Source of the DNA: Tuctoria greenei
Lineage: Eukaryota > Streptophyta > Magnoliopsida > Poales > Poaceae
Length of the DNA stretch: 64,000 nt
Reading direction: 5' to 3'
Assembly: GCA_036927565.1 (NCBI GenBank)
Contig: JAYESD010000011.1
Coordinates: 94,711,178-94,775,177, forward strand
Positions 1 through 10,866 of the stretch are shown here, in pieces. The notes under the pieces were generated by a model. That model did no database searches and was not told the DNA's origin. It saw only the letters and a program-made list of their open reading frames with translations. Within the stretch, counting starts at the first letter, position 1. Every line of letters starts with the position of its first letter. A program made the position numbers and the translations under genes.

Positions 1-568
1 GACCCGACATGTGGCCCTGGCATACTTAATGACCTAATACACTGTCTAAAGAGTATTAAGTACAGTTAATAGTGTGGTAATGTGTCTTCATGGCAGCGTT
101 ACAACTATTAACAATACACTAGTCATGTGTCATTAATATGGTATTAATGACACATTATCAGATCTTGTAACTATCGCCTTAACCATCCTTGAATGTCTGT
201 AATGGTCATGATCGGCTTTTATTTCCATTGTTGACGAAGGTCCGGAGGCTCCATACTTGGCAGATCCAGAGCTTTCCCTTGCGGAAGAGTAGGTCTGGGG
301 TTGTTGTACACGTGTCAGTACCGGAGCTCCTCTCTGATGGGGGCTAGGTCCGGGGCTGTTGTACACGTGTAGTCGCCAGAGCTTCCCTTGGTTGGGGTTT
401 TGTTCCGGGCTTATTTTACACGTGTTAACCAGGGAGCCGGCCTTGTGAGGGGAGCGGGTCCAGTGCAACACGACATGTGGGAACAGCAAGGGTCTTCGAC
501 TCTGACGGGTGGAACTTTCTTGTGCTTGTTGCGGTATCGTGGGGTACCCGGTACGTAGGGTACCGACA
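1..568 (-). repeat. 3' LTR of Gypsy element A (partial, cut by window edge)
   Basis: This stretch aligns with the right-hand LTR copy at 26,736-27,296. Both end in the sequence GGGTACCGACA. A hand alignment shows roughly 34 substitutions over about 555 aligned bases (near 6%) plus a 10-bp indel near position 90. In the element's own (minus) orientation this is the start of the 3' LTR, TGTCGGTACC. Its other end lies left of the window, so the target duplication cannot be checked. Confidence 0.9.
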
Positions 569-585
569 GTGGCCCCCGAGCCCAC
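569..585 (-). other. Polypurine tract of element A
   Basis: On the minus strand the bases immediately before the 3' LTR read GGGCTCGGGGGCCAC, directly abutting TGTCGG. This is the expected position of the plus-strand primer of reverse transcription. It fixes the direction of element A as minus. Confidence 0.65.
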
Positions 586-1105
586 CTCTGGGATAAAACC
601 CTTGGATTATGTTGTTCTGCTGGAGGTGGGGCCATTCTCGATTCTTGCACTTCGATTTTCAAAAAGTCCTCTGATGCACCGATAGAGTGGCGGTTCGGGA
701 GTGAACCTTCGACGTGTAGCTTGTTATGAATGCGGCAGATGAGAACTTTGAGTGCGGATCTCAGACAATTGAAGGTCGCCGGTTCCCAATACAAAAATCA
801 TATCGATTCCGCGCACCCTTTCCGAGCGCCGACTTTGGGTTTCCCGCCGCCCATCATGGCAATGGTTGGACTTGGGTAAGGACCTCGATCTCTTCGACTG
901 TGATCCCAGGCCCACTCGTCATTGACGGGGTAAATTTTTGAAAAGTGCATTCAATCTCTCTGCGGTTTCCATCCAAGCGTTGTGGAGGCTTACTTAAGAA
1001 GGAAAATGCGCACGGTTTGAGGACTCTTTACGCCTTTGATCCTCTTTGCGCTCAGAGCCTCCCAAACTCTGCCTAACTTTCCATCCTTTGCTCCACTTTG
1101 CCGCG
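586..1105 (+). other. Untranslated stretch between the LTR and the antisense gene of A
   Basis: No convincing coding region was seen. The sequence leads up to the ATG at 1,106 of the plus-strand accessory gene and may hold its promoter or 5' leader. I could not identify a TATA box with confidence. Confidence 0.4.
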
Positions 1106-4100
1106 ATGGAGTTGGGTCTTCCCAAGAGCCGCCTCAAGAGCGATGATGATCTAAAGAAGGTCCGGACCTATATGGGGTGGTCCAGCGACTCCTTCAACCA
1201 TCTGGTCTGCGCCGGCAAGTTCTCATTCAAGAAGGAGCGCGGCGGCGACATGGTGTACTTCTCTGCGCACGCCATGGTGGGGTTGATCCCACCTTTCTCA
1301 ACTTTCCTTTTGATGCTGCTGGAGTTCTATGGTCTGCAGCTGTACCACCTTGGCCCCAATTCTCTTCTTCTTGTGTCAACATTTGTCCACTTCTGCAAGA
1401 TGTGGGTGGGTATCCCCCCCTGCGTCGAGCTTTTATGCACCTTCTTCACCATCCACACCACCGGGAAGGGGTCCAAATTTCTTGGCTTCTACTATTTCGT
1501 GAAGCGTAAGAAATGCCCTTACAAATACTTGAGGTTGTTTTCTTGCAGCAAGTGTGATGACTGGAAGAAAGATTGGATCATCGTCACAGCATAGGAGCAT
1601 GAGAAGTTGGAGCTACCCGAAGGTGTCCCAAATGTTGACACTGACACATGGAGTGTGGTTCCAATGCTGTCAGAGGCCTTCAATCCTGTCTTGACAAGGA
1701 CCCGCGAATGCGTGGAAGGTGGAGTGACCCCCCAGATGGTCTTCTGCAACTTCCTAATCAATAGGTGGGCTCCGCTGAAGAAGAGGGAGAAGCTTGCGTG
1801 GGCGCTCAACAGTGTGATGGATGAAGACCAGATGAAATCGATCTGAAATCCAACTTGGATGGCCCATCTTTGGAAATTCATCTCAAGAAGTTCCAGCATG
1901 GAATTGACGTCAAAGGCGATGACTTAACTCCGCCGGCGCCTTTCCTCCCTCTGAACATGGAGGCGCAGTTCAGTAGGGAGCTCCGGAGGAGTATGCCGGC
2001 GCTTGACGATCTTGGTGAGGTGGAAAGGCTTCCGACCACCAGATTGGCAATCCTCCGAGCTTGCGAGGGTGGTCCAGCCCCCGCCCCAAGCCGAATGACT
2101 GAAGACATCAACAAAGGCAAGGGCAAAGAGCCAGCTGAGCCTTCCAGCTGGAAGAGGAAGTTGAAGCACGCTGACGGAAGGTCCGTCAGGCTTGCTCCTT
2201 GGACGACGGTTGCTTCCCCCCAGAGGGTGAGGTCTTCTGCTACTACTCCTGCTCCGGTGCAAACGTCTTCGAGAGGCGTAAGCTCCGGGCAGTCGACTAC
2301 GGTTGCACCGCCGGCTAGAAGATCCAAGTCCGGGGGTTCTTCCCAACGAAGGGAAGCTCCAGTCGAAAGAACTCCAGCGGCTGCGAGTGTTCCTCAACCG
2401 AGGTCCAAAGTAGTTGCCTCACCAGACTTGGTGGGCTCTAGCTCCGGGCCTCAGAAGAAGAGGTTCCGGGGCGACTGGGGTGGTAGCATCCTGAGGTATG
2501 CATTGATAGCTCACTCTATAATGTTAATCTTGCTTTTGGATGTGTCTTTAATCTTCTTTTCCCTTTATTTTTAGGGTGTCGAAGAAGGGTCCCAAAGCTT
2601 CAACGCCTGTTGCAACGGCTGGGGCTGCACCTGTCAAAGCTCCGGCTTCGATTGTTGAGCCTCTTCGTCAAGTGGAGGTGGAAGCCACGGTAGCTCCGGC
2701 GCCAGCTGTCGTGAGCCTGGACTCGGAGTCCTCACCTGAAGCTCATGTGGTAGCGCCGTACTACAGGAGGGAAGTTGAAGAGGTGCCCCTGGCGGCAAAG
2801 GCTGGTGCTCTAGCACTGGCAACACCAGAAGTTCCGACTTCCGAGTCGGAAGTTGCTGAAGCCCTTGCTGTTGAGCCAGAGGTAGCTGAAGTCCCGACTG
2901 TTGAGCCAGAGATCGTCGAGGTTCCTGCCCTTGTGTCGGGAAGGGTTGAAGATCCGGCGGCAGAGCCGAAAGTTGTAGTGGGTCTGGCTGCTGAGCCGGA
3001 AGAGGTTGGAGGTCTGGCAATTGTACCAGAGGTGTTTGAAGGTCCGGCGGCTATGCCGGAGGTGGTCGTCGCACTGGGGCTCGAACCAGTGGAGGTTGAG
3101 GCCCCAGTTGAAGCTTGTACTGCTGCTCCAGAAGTGGTGGTCCTGGAGGTACCAGCGCTGGAGCTAGAGCAGCTTGCAGGACCGATGAAAGGTCCTTCAA
3201 CGTCGGAGCCGTCGACTGAAGACCCGGAAGCGATGCCTTCACCTGCTTCGGAGGCGGACGTTCCCTCTGTGGGATCTTCTACTGCCACTGAAGGGCTCCA
3301 GGAGAGTGGCCCTAGCGTCGCAGTAGTATAGGGGACCACTATTGTAGAGTGGGACCCAATTTTTGTTACGGAGAACCCGTTTGAGCATGTGGAAATGGTC
3401 CCAACAGGTCCTGAACCTATCCCCCTAGCGCTGTCCATAGACAACGCCTGCTCAAGCCTTCGGCAGGTCCAGCTCGTCTTCGACCATGAGAGCAAATCTC
3501 TAGAGGAGGAGCGCAACACCTTGAGGCGTTGGCGCAGCAGGCTCCATTTTGAAACCAAGCTTGCTTAGACGAGGCTAGCTGACCAAAAGGAATGGATCAA
3601 GGGGGACAAGGCCCATTTAGAATACTGGGACAAGTTGATGGAAGAGAAGGAGGCCGCCATCCGGGCACTCGATGCTAACTCCATGGAATTCCTGGAGAAA
3701 GCCAAGGAGAGACGTGACACTGCTGACGAGCGTTACGAATAGCTTGCAGAGTTGAATGAAACTCTCATGAATCGTCAAGCGGACCTAGAGGCGAGCGAGG
3801 AAAAACTCCTGGGGCAACAGGAGGATGTGGTGAGGAGGGAAGCGGAGGTCACACAGAAGTTGGCTCTGGGTGTGAAAATTTTGGCGGATCGCAGCAAAAA
3901 GCTGGATCTATGGAAGGAGGAAGAGAGGAAAAAGAACTGGAAGGTGGGGCAAGAGCTCTCAAAAAGGGAGTCTGACATTGCCGCTAGGGAGTAGAGAGTT
4001 AAGGGTAGGTAGAAGGACTTAGCTGAGAGGTGGAACCCCATCGACCTCCGGGAGATGGAGCTGGCCAATTAGGAGAAGCAAGTTGTTGGGGTCAAGCAGC

Positions 4101-4378
4101 AGCATGCTAAGCTGGATGAGCGACTTGCTCGTGAAAGCTCGGAGCTTACGGTCGCCTGGAGGTCACTGGAGGAGCTGCAAAGATCCATGGCGAACGAGTC
4201 CCTGGTGGTATGGGACTTTCTAGGGCGTGCGGACAAGGCCCTCGTGCCCCTTGGTTTTAGTCCAGTACGCCCAGAGAACCCGGCGCATGAGCTGGACCAG
4301 ACGCTGGCGACACTTAGCTTTGTTGGTAGCAAACTCGACGCGATGGGTGATGTCATCGCCGATCAACTTGAGACATAG
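1106..4378 (+). pseudogene. Antisense accessory gene of element A (putative gypsy-type transposon domain plus coiled coil)
   Basis: This gene runs opposite to gag-pol and lies between integrase and the 3' LTR. That is the position of the antisense ORF known from Grande-like (Tat lineage) Gypsy elements. The start chosen is the ATG at 1,106 (MELGLPKSRL). Residues about 50-130 (for example MVGLIPPFSTFLLMLLEFYG and FKMWVGIPPCVELL-like text) resemble the plant 'putative gypsy type transposon' domain. A basic Ser/Pro-rich segment follows, then a likely intron (GT at about 2,497, AG before about 2,574). Next comes a long Val-Glu-Pro-rich segment of imperfect EVxxVPxxEPE repeats (2,600-3,200). Last is a heptad-like Glu/Lys/Leu-rich coiled coil (3,450-4,200). 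The reading is broken by a frameshift near 1,840 and seven in-frame TAG codons. Function is unknown. The protein is probably dead here. Confidence 0.7.
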
Positions 4379-5244
4379 GTATTGGCGACGGACCTATCTG
4401 GTGTCAACATACTAGATATTGACGACGGACCTATCTTGGGAGATGTCGGAGCTTAGTAGCTCTAGCGTCGTCCACCATCACTATGAATTTTTGCTTTTCC
4501 TACACATTAAAGGCAAGAGAGAAAGTAAAATTTGTCCTCTTGTCTATAAATTGGTTGTGACTTATTGTTCTTATTTGAACTTTAGGTCCAAAGAGATTCA
4601 ATATGATTATAAGCGTTTTGATAGAATCTTCCTAAATCCACATGCCTTTTTAGTACTCACCCTACTGAGGCCTGCCAGGATGTAGGTAGAGTGGCGTACT
4701 TAGGGTGCAGGACCAGAATAAGTCGATAGCACACTCTGGACCTAGGGCTGCTTGGCGTTCATGCAAGTATACTATGTGGCAGTGTTAAGATCCAAAAATA
4801 CTATCAATAATGCTTGTAATGCATGTGAATTACTTGGAACAAAGCTCAAAATGATTTGCACAACTTCATTATAGACAAGTGGGGTAAAAATAATTTGACA
4901 TATTGAGCCTTGTACAAAAAGTAAATGCACGTGGAGTCTGTTTTCACACAACAATGCCTTTCGTTATAGGTCCGGATTACAGGGGAGACAAGGACACACT
5001 TAGGGTGCTGGACCCTGCTAAATGTGCTATAAATCTTGTGCTAGCCCAGAGTAGGTAGTTACACTTTTAGTGTTGTGACTGTGTCAAGTGTTACTTAAAC
5101 ATCCCAGACCCTCCCAGAGGGGTCCGGATGTTCTCCTGAAGGACTTGCTCGACTATGTATAATGACTCTACAACATGCATTGTGTGTAATTACAAACTCA
5201 CCTCCGTGATCCTAAGCATAAAACATATAGAGGTGCTCGATGTT
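4379..5244. other. Non-coding part of element A between the antisense gene and integrase
   Basis: Two short related segments (GACGGACCTATCT at about 4,388 and 4,424) follow the antisense stop codon. The rest has no coding sequence I recognise. It probably contains the 3' ends of both the antisense transcript and the gag-pol region. Confidence 0.5.
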
Positions 5245-5852
5245 CTAAGGATTGGGATGTGGGATCCTATCCTCAGTTGCCAAGCGAAAGCAGCCTGGTC
5301 GAGATACTTTAATGACTCGGAAATGACCCTCCCAGCTGGGGGAAAGTTTGTTCATCCCTTCACGGGTTAGTATCCTCTGGAGCACCAGGTCGCCTTCTTT
5401 GAGCTGTCGGTCACGCACATGCCTTTGATGGTAGTGTCGGAGCACTTGGCGATAACGTGCATTTCGAACAGCTGCTCGGCACCTTCCCTCGTCGATGAAG
5501 TCAAGGTTTCATGCTGGAGCTGGTCCTGTGTGGCTTTGTAGAAGGTCTGGACCCAGAGGGACCCCGAGGTGATCTCGGGAGGAAGGACTGCTTCAGCTCC
5601 GTACACCAGGAAGAATGGAGTCTCCCCTGTTGACCGGTTAGGTGTTGTCCTATTTGCCCATATTGTGGACGGAAGCTCTTCAATCCAGTTAGCTCTGGGC
5701 CTTTTCAAGTGCTCATATGTGCGCATCTTATGTCCTTTTAAGATTTCTGCATTTGCTCTCTCGGCTTGACCATTGCTTGCTAGATGAGCTACTGAGGCGT
5801 GCTGGGTTGCTCGAAGCTTCCGACAACACCTATGACCCATGGTGAACACCAT
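5245..5852 (-). pseudogene. Integrase C-terminal remnant of element A
   Basis: The minus strand encodes a typical Gypsy integrase end. It has the last catalytic region around SNGQAERANAEILKG (Glu of the D,D,E triad), then ELPSTIWANRTTPNRSTGET and FFLVYGAEAVLPPEI, followed by the C-terminal LQRILTREGMNKLSPSWEGH segment. The zinc-binding HHCC region and the first two catalytic aspartates are absent. The upstream sequence joins directly to the RNase H-like remnant at about 5,870, so several hundred bases of pol have been deleted. A frameshift separates the two C-terminal segments. This copy cannot encode an active integrase. Confidence 0.85.
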
Positions 5853-5869
5853 GGTAACAGGGCCACTGA

Positions 5870-6310
5870 GACTGCCAGCTTCGAGGTGCTGGTCCGCCCC
5901 CCTTGCTCAGTTCGGCGGGCTGAGCTGTTGGTTTTGACAACCTCCGAATGAAGATTCCATCAAGAGCCGAAGCTCCGGTTGAGGCTTTCGTCGAGAGTTC
6001 ATCAGCTTCGTAGTTATGAAGGCATTGAATATGATGGAGATCCAGGACTTCGAAGTCCTTCTGAAGCCTCTGGACTTCAAGGAGATAAGCAGCTAATTGA
6101 GAATTGTTGTAGGAGCATTCACCTTTCACTTGTTTGATGATAAGCTGTGAATCTCCCTTCACCAACAGCACTGATATTTTGTGGGCTTGGAAGTAATGAC
6201 GAAGCTTTCTTGAGGCGATGAGAACTGCGTAAAGCAGTTTATGCACCTCAATATATCTTGTCTTGGCGTCGTGGAGTACTTCACTGATGAAGTACACTGG
6301 CGTTGGACTG
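5870..6310 (-). pseudogene. RNase H region remnant of element A (internally deleted)
   Basis: The reading begins with YFISEVLHDAKTRYIEVHKL and LRHYFQAHKIS, typical of the RT-connection/RNase H region of Tat-lineage Gypsy elements. It then jumps straight to VKGDSQLIIKQVKGE, the motif of the second (archaeal-type) RNase H found in that lineage, followed by LHNYEADELSTKAS. The bulk of the first RNase H domain and the linker between the domains are missing. The dual RNase H arrangement supports a Tat assignment. The deletion is visible from the abrupt junction of two motifs that normally lie well apart. Confidence 0.75.
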
Positions 6311-6720
6311 TCCGGACCCTCCCAGAGGGGCTCGGAGCTTCCTCCACATCAATCCGGGCCCTCCCGAAGGGGTCCAGGCCTTCTTCTGGAATTTACTAGT
6401 CCCTACCGAAGGAACCTGGAGCTTCAACTGGAGTGACCCGGACCCTCCTGGAGGGGTCTGGATTTTCTTGTCCAGTAGTAGTTACTCCTTCGTTTGAAGG
6501 AGGTTGATTCTCCACCATCTCGCCTTGAGGATCTGTGCTTGACGGTTGGTCCTCAGACTCGCCTTCAGGTAGCCCCGGACCCTCCTGGAGGGGTCTAGAC
6601 CACTGAACTGGGGATGGTTCCGGTCTTTTCGCGACCAGGACCATACTGACAACCTCTGTAGTTGCCAAAAAGTAAAGCAGTAAAGGCTCACCAGGATTTA
6701 GAGCTACCAGAATTGGTAGT
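6311..6720 (-). other. Variable Pro/Arg-rich linker between RT and RNase H in element A
   Basis: The minus strand reads through a low-complexity segment with several imperfect copies of a unit encoding GPDPSRRVR-like text. In DNA this appears as repeated GGACCCTCC-GAGGGGTC blocks at about 6,310, 6,360, 6,440 and 6,580. It lies between the end of the RT region and the RNase H motif, where Tat-type elements carry a poorly conserved spacer. It has no recognisable enzyme motif. Confidence 0.55.
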
Positions 6721-6731
6721 GTGGTGAGGAG

Positions 6732-7505
6732 CTACTTTAGCTCTTGAAATGCATTTTCCGCTTCTTCAGACCAATGAAATGGTCCAGACTTCCTCGAGAG
6801 TTTGAAGAAGGGTAGTGCCCATTCTGTCAGTCTTGATATAAACTGGCTGGGCACAGCTAGACATCCAGTCAACTTTTGGACATCTTTAATGCGGGTTGGG
6901 GGCTGCATTTCTTCTATGGCCTCGATCTTCGCCAGATTTGCTTTGATTCCTCGATGAGTCACTAAGAAACCCAAAAGCTTCTCGGAGCTAACCCCGAAGA
7001 CGCACATGTCTGTGTTCATCTTGGTGCGTGTAATACGCAACTTGTCAAAGACGGCTTGTAAGTTGTCAAGGAGTGACTCCTTGTTTTTGATCTTCACAAC
7101 GATGTCATCGACATACACCTCTACCAAGTCTCTAATTAGCTCTCCAAATGTTTTGTACATGGCTCACAGAAATGTTGAAGCAGCATTTTTATGTCCGAAT
7201 GACATGGTAGTATAACAATACAATCCATCTACTGTTATGAAGGTAGTATGCTCTTCATCTTCCGTAGACATTTGGATTTGATGATATCCAGAATATGCAT
7301 CTAAGAAACATAGTAGTTCGCACCCGGAGGTGGAATCCACTATCTGATCTATTCTAGGTAGTAGAAATGGATCTTTTGGACATGCCTTATTTAAGGTGGT
7401 GTAGTCGATACACATCCGAAGCATCCCACCGGCCTTGGGTACAACAACTGGATTTCCTAGCCATTTTGGATGGAAGACTTCCCGGATGAATCCAGCTTCG
7501 AGCAA
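6732..7505 (-). pseudogene. Reverse transcriptase of Gypsy element A
   Basis: Reading from 7,505 down to 6,732, the protein shows GFIREVFHPKWLGNPVVVPK, MCIDYTTLNKACPKDPFLLP, LDAYSGYHQIQM and FGHKNAASTF, then, after one stop (TGA at about 7,163), VYVDDIVVKIKN with the intact YVDD catalytic box. LLGFLVTHRGIKANLAKIEAI and the thumb/connection region follow. These are ordinary Gypsy RT blocks in the right order. The stop fits a CGA to TGA change. The region upstream (7,506-7,842) continues toward the protease and is interrupted at 7,843 by element B. It resumes at 24,210. Confidence 0.9.
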
Positions 7506-7842
7506 CTTCTTGATTTCGTGTCATATGAAGTTTTGTCACTCGATTGATTGCTTCCAGGGCTTCTGGTGTACAGGCCAGGCGTCTGGGTAAATCTTCAGAT
7601 TGTGCTCAATCACCTTCCTAGGGATCCCAGGCATTTGTGATAGTTGCCAAGCAAACACGTCAACGTTAGCCCGGAAGAAGATGATGAGTGTGAGTTTCTA
7701 TTTGTTGTTCAGACCCCCCCTGATACACGGGTTGTCTGAGCAGCATCGGAATCAATTTGGACGACTTTGACGGGATTGTCGGCGTCGCCGCTTGGTTGCA
7801 CATGAGGTGCGGAGGTAGAGCCTTTGTGGCGAATGCTTGGAG
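7506..7842 (-). pseudogene. Element A pol between protease and RT, left of the element B insertion
   Basis: This is coding-like minus-strand sequence with frameshifts that leads from the protease region into RT. It ends at 7,842, where the target site GATTC of element B begins. The reading frame on the far side of B (24,210 and beyond) ends in the same pol region, so the two halves were contiguous before B inserted. Confidence 0.7.
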
Positions 7843-8787
7843 GATTCTGTAAAATCCCACATTTTCCTTCATATGAGGTTCAGTTGTAAATTGGCTGTTA
7901 ACCCTAATGGAGACCAGTTATACCCATGCTTATAAACTTGATCTCATCAAATCTTTTCTTTTACTCATGTTTAAATTTATTAACATGAGGAATGAACTTC
8001 ACCAATAAACTTAGATTAATTATGTTGACCTCTCTTCAAAGTTTGGAATTATTTGAAGAAAGATTGCTAGGCCAATTTAATATGCAGTACCAAATAAATA
8101 TTCAAATTAATATAAATTGAATATATACTACTGTATATTTGGCCCTCCCAAAAATTATTCAATTCAGAGGCCATAAATTTTCCTATGGTTTTCTAATATT
8201 CCAAATGGACTTCCTGCAAAGTTTCATAAATTTTGAACTTCATTTGCTATTTTAATTGAGACGCTTAGCAAATTCAAACCATGTTTTGAATTCAAATTTT
8301 GGATTCTGTTCAACTAGATTGAACATCAAGATTTGAACACACACTCATGATCAGCATAACTTGCTTGACTTATCCCTATGGTTTCACAATTTTTGGAACT
8401 CAATTGCTATTTAAATCAGTGGCACCATTGAATTCCATCCAAATTCAAATTTGAATTTCAAATACAATTGAAACTTGCTCCAATTCAGAATCTAATTGCA
8501 GAATCAAATTCTATATATTTATTTGAGCCTCCCCACAAAAATCTAGAAGTTTTGGACACAATTTGGTAGGAGAATTGAAGTTACAGAGAAGGGAAGTAGA
8601 TAAGAGGAGGTGGGGCCCACTGCCAGCCAAAGCACTCGAGTGAAACCCACGGGGGGGGGGGGGGGGTGCTCTGTTTCCAGCTTGCCCCGCTGTTCGACGC
8701 TGGCAGCGCGCGACACCGCGATGCACATGCATCCATAGAGCTGCTTGCCTGCTTGACGCCGTGGCGCGCTCCCCTTTCCCCTTAGCC

Positions 8788-8797
8788 CCTATAAATA
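8788..8797 (+). promoter_or_regulatory. TATA box in the 5' LTR of element B
   Basis: The sequence CCCCTATAAATA lies about 940 bp into the LTR and is kept in the 3' LTR (at about 20,866). It sits after a GC-rich stretch, as plant core promoters often do. If transcription starts about 30 bp downstream, some 3.3 kb of LTR would belong to the transcribed R-U5 leader. Confidence 0.6.
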
Positions 8798-10832
8798 ACC
8801 CTTGGCCGTCGCCGTTGAGCTCCATCCCGATTCACACCATTCTCACTGCCTCTGTTAAATCGAGCTCTCGCCGATTATTGACGCCGTGTCTTCCCGAGCT
8901 GTAAGTAGATAAAAGGCGTGTCACAAACTCCTCTACGTATTCCATTTGGTCATTGATCATGACACAACTTTTGCTTGGCATATTTTGAAGTTTCCCAGTC
9001 GCCGTCGAGGAAGCCGCCTTGAACCTTCACTGTCTCGCCGTCGAACACCAGTTCTAGACCATCTCTAGCCTTGATCCTTTAAGCAAAAAGGTTCACAATC
9101 CTCTCTAGTTCATGCTCATAGAATCTAAGCTTATGACATGAAGTATAACTTGAGTTCTTGTTCGAGAACCGATCGGTCTCTCAATAGAATGGCAAAGCTT
9201 CGCGCTTAAATTCATATCATTCTTGCAATCATCCTTAAATCTGGTTAGCAGATAGTTTCTATGTGTCCTAAGGAATCCCCATGCCCAAAAACTCTGAAAG
9301 TTATCAACCGAGCATCTTAGATTTCAAGTTTTCGAGGCCGCCAGTTGAAAACCCGCACTTCGGCATCGAACTCAACCTTGCCGACGATTTCACCCCAATC
9401 TGACCCCCAAATCATACTCCTGGTGCTTCCAGGAACCTTCCCGAGTTTTTTCCCGAGCCTATTGAGCCATTCCCAAGCATTTTCGACAAAGGCCAAAACC
9501 CTAGCTCCGCCGTCGCCATCGCGCCGCCGTCTCCGGCCATCGCCGGCATGATTGGACACAACCATCGACTTACGCGGTCTATTTTAGGGTTGAGCAGTCA
9601 CGGTGAGGCCGAGAGGAGGTTGACACACCTATGTCCGGCGATGCACCGCCGCAGTTCCGGCGAGGAGTGCCGCCGCGTCGGGAGGTAGACGAAGACGCGG
9701 GTCCCACTGGTCAGTGACAACCCTTTCGCGTGGGATCAGTTGCGGATAAGGATCCAGTGTGGCTGCGCCGGTTAACCCTGTGGCTCCCAGTGTGGCTCCA
9801 TTCCGATTGGTCGAATTCAAATGAAGTGGGATCAGCCCCTTTTATTTGAAATTTCCAATAGGAAAATAAATTCAGATTCAATCCCAACTTAGAAAATCCA
9901 TAACATCCAGTAGAATTATCCCAAAATTCCCAAATAAATTTTGTTAGAACCAGCATGAAGAATACTGTCCAGTCATACACTTAGATTTGTATGAAAAGCC
10001 ATAGAAATTTCTCCATAATTCAGATAAGCAAAATGCTTAAAGAATTCATTCCTACTGTTCTGTTAATTGGAAAATTTCCAATTTTGGTCATAACCTTATA
10101 ATTAATACACTTGATCTCCAGTAAATGTTTCAAGCTCTTTGGACCTAAAATACTGAGTTGATCCATGTTCCAAATCTCTATGTAGCTATAAATTGAGAAA
10201 AATGGAAAAATCAATTTCCAGAAATTTACCCAAACTTTAAAAATCAGTTTTTTCCTGTAGGAAGCTCAGAAAATTGTGAAACAAATTTTCCTAGAACAAC
10301 CCTTGGTAGCCATAATACATCTCCAAAAATTTCAACCAAAATTTAGATAATCTTATTGCTTACCATAATTGTTAAGAATAACAAACATCCTTTATCATCT
10401 CCTGTTCTTTGCAAGAGTCTTCTCCATAATCTCTAGTATCCACCATAAAAATCCCAAAGTTAATTGAGATAATTGTCTTATTTTATCTTAATATACACAA
10501 CCCACCTTAAGCATATTAATTATTCACGAAATCATTTATACCTACTATATGCATATCTTATAGTAGTTGAAGTCGAGGAGCAGCCGGAAGCCTTGGAGGT
10601 CTAGATGCCTGAAACTACCTTAGCCTCAAACTCGCATTCAGGCAAGCCTCGATTTGCATTTAAGTTCCTTACAGTGTTTTGCAGTTTTATTTCACCTTAT
10701 GTCTTCAGATGATTGTGCATTACGTTTAAGGTGTTTGACATCCACTTGCATGGCCCACAAATCCTATGGAGTCTTGGGTAGGTCTACGGCCGTTGAGTAG
10801 ACACTGCTATGCTTATGCTCATAGGAATTTGG

Positions 10833-10866
10833 TAGAAGTCGAGTAGTTGGAATCTACTCGCGAGAT
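10833..10866 (+). other. Conserved stem-loop in element B 5' LTR
   Basis: The 7-bp arms CGAGTAG (10,840-10,846) and CTACTCG (10,854-10,860) pair around the spacer TTGGAAT. The same block occurs in the 3' LTR (22,934-22,967) and, identical over about 34 bases, in the distant LTR relative at 44,133-44,166. It lies downstream of the TATA box and so probably inside the transcript. Confidence 0.6.

Noticed and set aside
2634..3558. Long minus-strand frames opposite the Val-Glu-Pro repeat region
   Set aside because: They mirror the repetitive GC-rich coding strand. The plus strand has the coherent protein and splice site.
8640..8820. Possible small genes in the GC-rich part of the element B LTR (and 20,690-20,950)
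   Set aside because: Frames differ between the two LTR copies because of the G-run length change. No protein similarity.
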